From CAWJFJ01 sp963800065 (lineage in GTDB: Bacteria; Actinomycetota; Acidimicrobiia; Acidimicrobiales; UBA8190), in NCBI GenBank assembly GCA_963800065.1, contig CAWCZO010000008.1:992001-1056000 (forward strand): DNA of 64,000 bases. The letters are read 5' to 3'. Position 1 is the stretch's first letter; every line of letters begins with the position of its first letter. The notes beneath the pieces were generated by a model. It was not told the origin of the DNA. It did not search any database and saw nothing but the letters and a program-made list of their open reading frames with translations. Made by a program: the position numbers and the translations under genes. Of this stretch, positions 60,207 through 64,000 are shown in pieces.

Positions 60207-60255
60207 ACGACCGCACTCTCCGGACGGGGATGGGCCTTGAGCTCGATCCGGTTGC

Positions 60256-60777
60256 CTACGGGTTGTAGATCTCGTACCGGCCGGGGCCGATCTGGACCAG
60301 AAGGGGACCGGTCGCCCCGCAGGTGGTCCCGGCCCGGTAGCCGGCGTAGACCGAGTACGCCGCCGGAGTCGTGAGGATCTGGCTGAACGGCGGGCCGTCA
60401 CCCTGGGCCAGACCGCCGGTGACGGCCCCGCTCGCGCTGTAGGTGTCGCCGCACCACCACACATGGGCCGGAGGACCGGAGAGCGACAGGGTCCCGTACT
60501 GGGCGGCGTTCACGCCTTCCAGACCCAGGAGCCCCGCGGCGGCCACCACCACGACGAGCGACAACGCACGGAGCCTGCTCGTGTTCCCGAGCCACAGGGA
60601 GAGCCCCGTCCCCACGACGGCGACGACCACCACGGGCCAGCTGGCCCCCAGACGGGCCAGGACCACGAGGCCGAGGCATACGAGAGCGGTGGCCCCGAGG
60701 CCGGCGAGAAGGCGGGACGGCCGGCGCAGCGTCGCCGCGTCGGGCGGAGGATTCGGCGGCGCCACGACCGGTCCCAC
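60256..60777 (-). CDS. Hypothetical membrane protein with extracytoplasmic tail
   Basis: 173 residues from GTG or equivalent at 60777. Pro-rich cytoplasmic leader, two to three membrane helices (LLAGLGATALVCLGLVVLARL, WPVVVVAVVGTGLSLWLG, LSLVVVVAAAGLLGLEGV) and a ~75-residue outer domain with two Cys (VWWCGDTYS, TTCGATGPLL) that may form a disulfide. No family recognised. Confidence 0.6.
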   Translation of the reverse strand: MGPVVAPPNPPPDAATLRRPSRLLAGLGATALVCLGLVVLARLGASWPVVVVAVVGTGLSLWLGNTSRLRALSLVVVVAAAGLLGLEGVNAAQYGTLSLSGPPAHVWWCGDTYSASGAVTGGLAQGDGPPFSQILTTPAAYSVYAGYRAGTTCGATGPLLVQIGPGRYEIYNP

Positions 60778-60835
60778 GCCGTGGAGCGTACCCGGCCGTG
60801 AGACGGCGGCACCGGGCCGAGGCGATCGGACCCCG

Positions 60836-61237
60836 TCAGTTGGCCACCAGCGGGCCCAGCACCTCCTCGGGATGGCGATACGCCTTGATCTCGATCAGGT
60901 TCCCACTGGGATCACTGATCATCATCTTGCCCTGCTCGATGTCTTCTCCGGCGTACGAGATCGTCCGGTCCTCGACGACGATGTCGGTCCCCACCAATGG
61001 CGCCACCACCGTCTCCCACTCGGCCCACGGCAACGTGGCACCGAAGTGTCGTGTCCTTGGCATCGGATCACTGACGCTCCCGGGATCATTCTGCAGGGTG
61101 ACCTGAGCGCCGAAGACCAGGACGTCGGCGAACGTCTCGGTCCGCCTCCCGGTATGGGCACCCAGTCGGGTGCGGTAGAAGGTGACGGCCTCCTCCAGGT
61201 CGCGAACCGGGAGTGAGAGATGGAAGATCGGTCGCAT
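60836..61237 (-). CDS. VOC-family (glyoxalase-like) protein
   Basis: 133 residues from ATG 61237. Single VOC module: MRPIFHLSLPVRDLEEAVTFYRTRLGA at the start and MMISDPSGNLIEIKAY near the end, with His and Glu at the positions of glyoxalase metal ligands. It lies 5 bases after the ParB-like gene, so they are co-transcribed. Substrate unknown. Confidence 0.83.
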   Translation of the reverse strand: MRPIFHLSLPVRDLEEAVTFYRTRLGAHTGRRTETFADVLVFGAQVTLQNDPGSVSDPMPRTRHFGATLPWAEWETVVAPLVGTDIVVEDRTISYAGEDIEQGKMMISDPSGNLIEIKAYRHPEEVLGPLVAN

Positions 61238-61242
61238 CCCGC

Positions 61243-61620
61243 CTACCGGCTGTCGGTCCCCCGCTCCACGATGCGGCAGGGAATCGATGCGTCCTCGTCG
61301 AGGTGGTAGCTGGCGCAGACACGGTGGTAGCCGTCGGCCACCCACAGGGGTGTCCCCCGGACGAGCAGAACGGGTGAGAGCTTCGTCCCCGCCTTGACCT
61401 TGCCCAGATCCTTCGCCACCTCGTGGTTGTCGGGCGCGAGGAGGGCCAGGCCGCTGGCCCGCAGGATGTCCTTGGCCATGTAATGGTCGAGTTCCGATCT
61501 CTGTTCGAGGGCCTTCGCCAATTTCTTGGCCTGGGCCGGTGAGACGAGCAGCGAGAGGTACGTCCGGGCGGCCGGGAAGTCCTGCTCCTCGGGTTCATCC
61601 TTCCAGTGTTCGCTGGCCAT
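61243..61620 (-). CDS. Small ParB/Srx-like domain protein
   Basis: 125 residues from ATG 61620. The N-terminal half is helical (SLLVSPAQAKKLAKALEQR, ELDHYMAKDILRASGL). The C-terminal half LSPVLLVRGTPLWVADGYHRVCASYHL resembles the ParB N-terminal/sulfiredoxin fold, where Asp-Gly-x-His-Arg forms the nucleotide-binding loop. It is not a partition ParB (no HTH). It sits 19 bases after gltD and 5 before the VOC gene. Function unknown. Confidence 0.65.
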   Translation of the reverse strand: MASEHWKDEPEEQDFPAARTYLSLLVSPAQAKKLAKALEQRSELDHYMAKDILRASGLALLAPDNHEVAKDLGKVKAGTKLSPVLLVRGTPLWVADGYHRVCASYHLDEDASIPCRIVERGTDSR

Positions 61621-61639
61621 GAGGTGCCTTTCTTCTCCG

Positions 61640-63196
<1,557 letters not shown>

Positions 63197-63205
63197 CACA
63201 CGCCC

Positions 63206-63265
63206 CCCACGACGTGTGCCCTCACGACGGCTGCCCTCACGACGGCTGCCCTCACGACGGCGACG
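63206..63265. repeat. 15-bp tandem repeats between gltB and gltD
   Basis: CTCACGACGGCTGCC is repeated at 63221-63235 and 63236-63250, with partial or diverged copies at 63206-63220 and 63251-63265. The array fills most of the 73-base gap between the gltB stop and the gltD start. Confidence 0.8.
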
Positions 63266-63269
63266 GTCA

Positions 63270-64000
63270 TCAGCGGCGCGACGCGGCCATGACGGCGTCG
63301 TCGACGGAGCGGCCCTCATCCAGGGCCAGCCGCGTGGCCTCGAGGACCCGGCGGTAGTCGCGGGGCATGACCTTCACGAAGTGGGAGAGCGCACTCCCCC
63401 ACGACGCCAGCAGGCGTTCGGCCACGGTCGACCCCGTCTCGGCGCCGTGGCGTTCGACGACGTCGAGGAGCCACTGGCGGTCCTCGGCGTCGAGGGATTC
63501 GAGCTCTACCATCTCGGGGTTGACCCGGCCGGCCAGGGCGCCGTCGGGGTCGTGGACGTAGGCCATCCCCCCCGACATCCCTGCCCCGAAGTTCCGTCCC
63601 GTGGCACCCAGGACGACGACGCGGCCTCCCGTCATGTACTCGCAGCCGTGGTCGCCGACACCTTCGACCACGGCCAGCGCGCCAGAGTTGCGGACGCAGA
63701 AGCGCTCGCCCACCTGGCCACGGATGAAGGCTTCGCCGGCGGTGGCACCGTAGAGGATGACGTTGCCGGCGATGATCTGGTCCTCGGCGGCGAAGGGGGA
63801 GGTCTCCGGGGGCCGCACGATGACCCGGCCGCCCGACAGACCCTTGGCCAGATAGTCGTTGGCGTCGCCGATCAGTCGGAGGGTGACGCCACGGGGGACG
63901 AAGGCGCCGAAGCTCTGCCCTGCCGATCCCCGGAAGGTCAGGACGATGCTGTCGTCGGGCAGTCCGGCGGCCCCGTGGCGTCTGGTGATCTCGTAGCCCA
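63270..64000 (-). CDS. gltB: Glutamate synthase large subunit GltB, C-terminal part (cut by window)
   Basis: The 3' ~243 codons of gltB; the rest lies beyond the window. The frame is open to 64000 and reads GAAGLPDDSIVLTFRGSAGQ, then ANDYLAKGLSGGRVIVRPPE and EYMTGGRVVVLGATGRNFGAGM, the right-handed beta-helix (GXGXG) domain, ending with ALSHFVKVMPRDYRRVLEA. This domain links the synthase and FMN domains structurally. It is upstream of gltD in one operon. Confidence 0.93.
   Translation of the reverse strand, partial: GYEITRRHGAAGLPDDSIVLTFRGSAGQSFGAFVPRGVTLRLIGDANDYLAKGLSGGRVIVRPPETSPFAAEDQIIAGNVILYGATAGEAFIRGQVGERFCVRNSGALAVVEGVGDHGCEYMTGGRVVVLGATGRNFGAGMSGGMAYVHDPDGALAGRVNPEMVELESLDAEDRQWLLDVVERHGAETGSTVAERLLASWGSALSHFVKVMPRDYRRVLEATRLALDEGRSVDDAVMAASRR

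Overview
The window is high-GC, gene-dense bacterial DNA that looks like Actinomycetota, most likely class Acidimicrobiia. The grounds are a complete Pup-proteasome locus (arc, dop, pup, prcB, prcA, pafA), a fused CofG/CofH F420 synthase, an F420-type PPOX oxidoreductase, a DUF222/HNH nuclease, an actinobacterial holin-X protein, and a secreted protein with 42-residue GYWLVAADGG-type repeats ending in a CHAP domain. Genus-level placement is not possible from sequence reading alone. I saw no rRNA, tRNA, CRISPR, transposase or prophage.

Layout. 1-2,750: partial hypothetical gene, then NUDIX, GNAT, hypothetical and DUF4193 genes. 3,143-10,265 (minus): tandem ThyX-like protein, HelY-type helicase, TatC, TatA/B, signal peptidase I and Pup ligase PafA. 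10,354-15,774: small DUF2007 gene, then the minus-strand operon arc-dop-pup-prcB-prcA; Pup already ends in Gly-Gly-Glu. 16,072-18,431: ferredoxin, tRNA m1A58 methyltransferase TrmI, small membrane proteins and a PaaI thioesterase. 18,458-27,521 (plus): NagA, a FIST sensor, then a pentose-phosphate operon tkt-tal-pgi-zwf-pgl, in which tkt carries an apparent one-base insertion. 27,601-33,226: secreted beta-helix/IPT protein, FbiC and a LOG-family enzyme.

33,236-35,980 looks accessory: a DUF222/HNH gene and a C-terminally short acyltransferase, the latter bracketed by two copies of the tail of a maleylpyruvate-isomerase-like gene and followed by a 23-bp tandem repeat. 35,931-39,914: MDMPI-like protein, acyl-CoA synthetase and a WYL regulator with a clean palindrome in its divergent promoter. 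39,927-44,497: a large FtsX-type permease (one-base frameshift) with two different ATPases whose degenerate motifs are complementary, suggesting an asymmetric heterodimeric transporter; I consider this the most interesting candidate system. 44,551-47,573: PPOX, NlpC/P60, PyrF and a phosphotriesterase-like enzyme.

47,619-54,778: the actinobacterial MoxR cluster (membrane protein with Pro-rich repeats, DUF4129, DUF4350, MoxR ATPase, DUF58, SpoIIM, RDD); the SpoIIM and RDD start codons are separated by only 3 bases. 54,782-60,777: TrmO, two SDRs, CHAP-repeat protein, a decayed serine hydrolase and a VOC protein. 60,836-64,000 (minus): gltB (cut by the window edge), gltD, a ParB-like protein and a VOC protein.

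Tightly coupled GTGA/ATGA start-stop overlaps recur, and several genes have a TANNNT hexamer 6-7 bases before the start codon, suggesting leaderless transcripts. All family assignments are from reading translated motifs; no database search was run.
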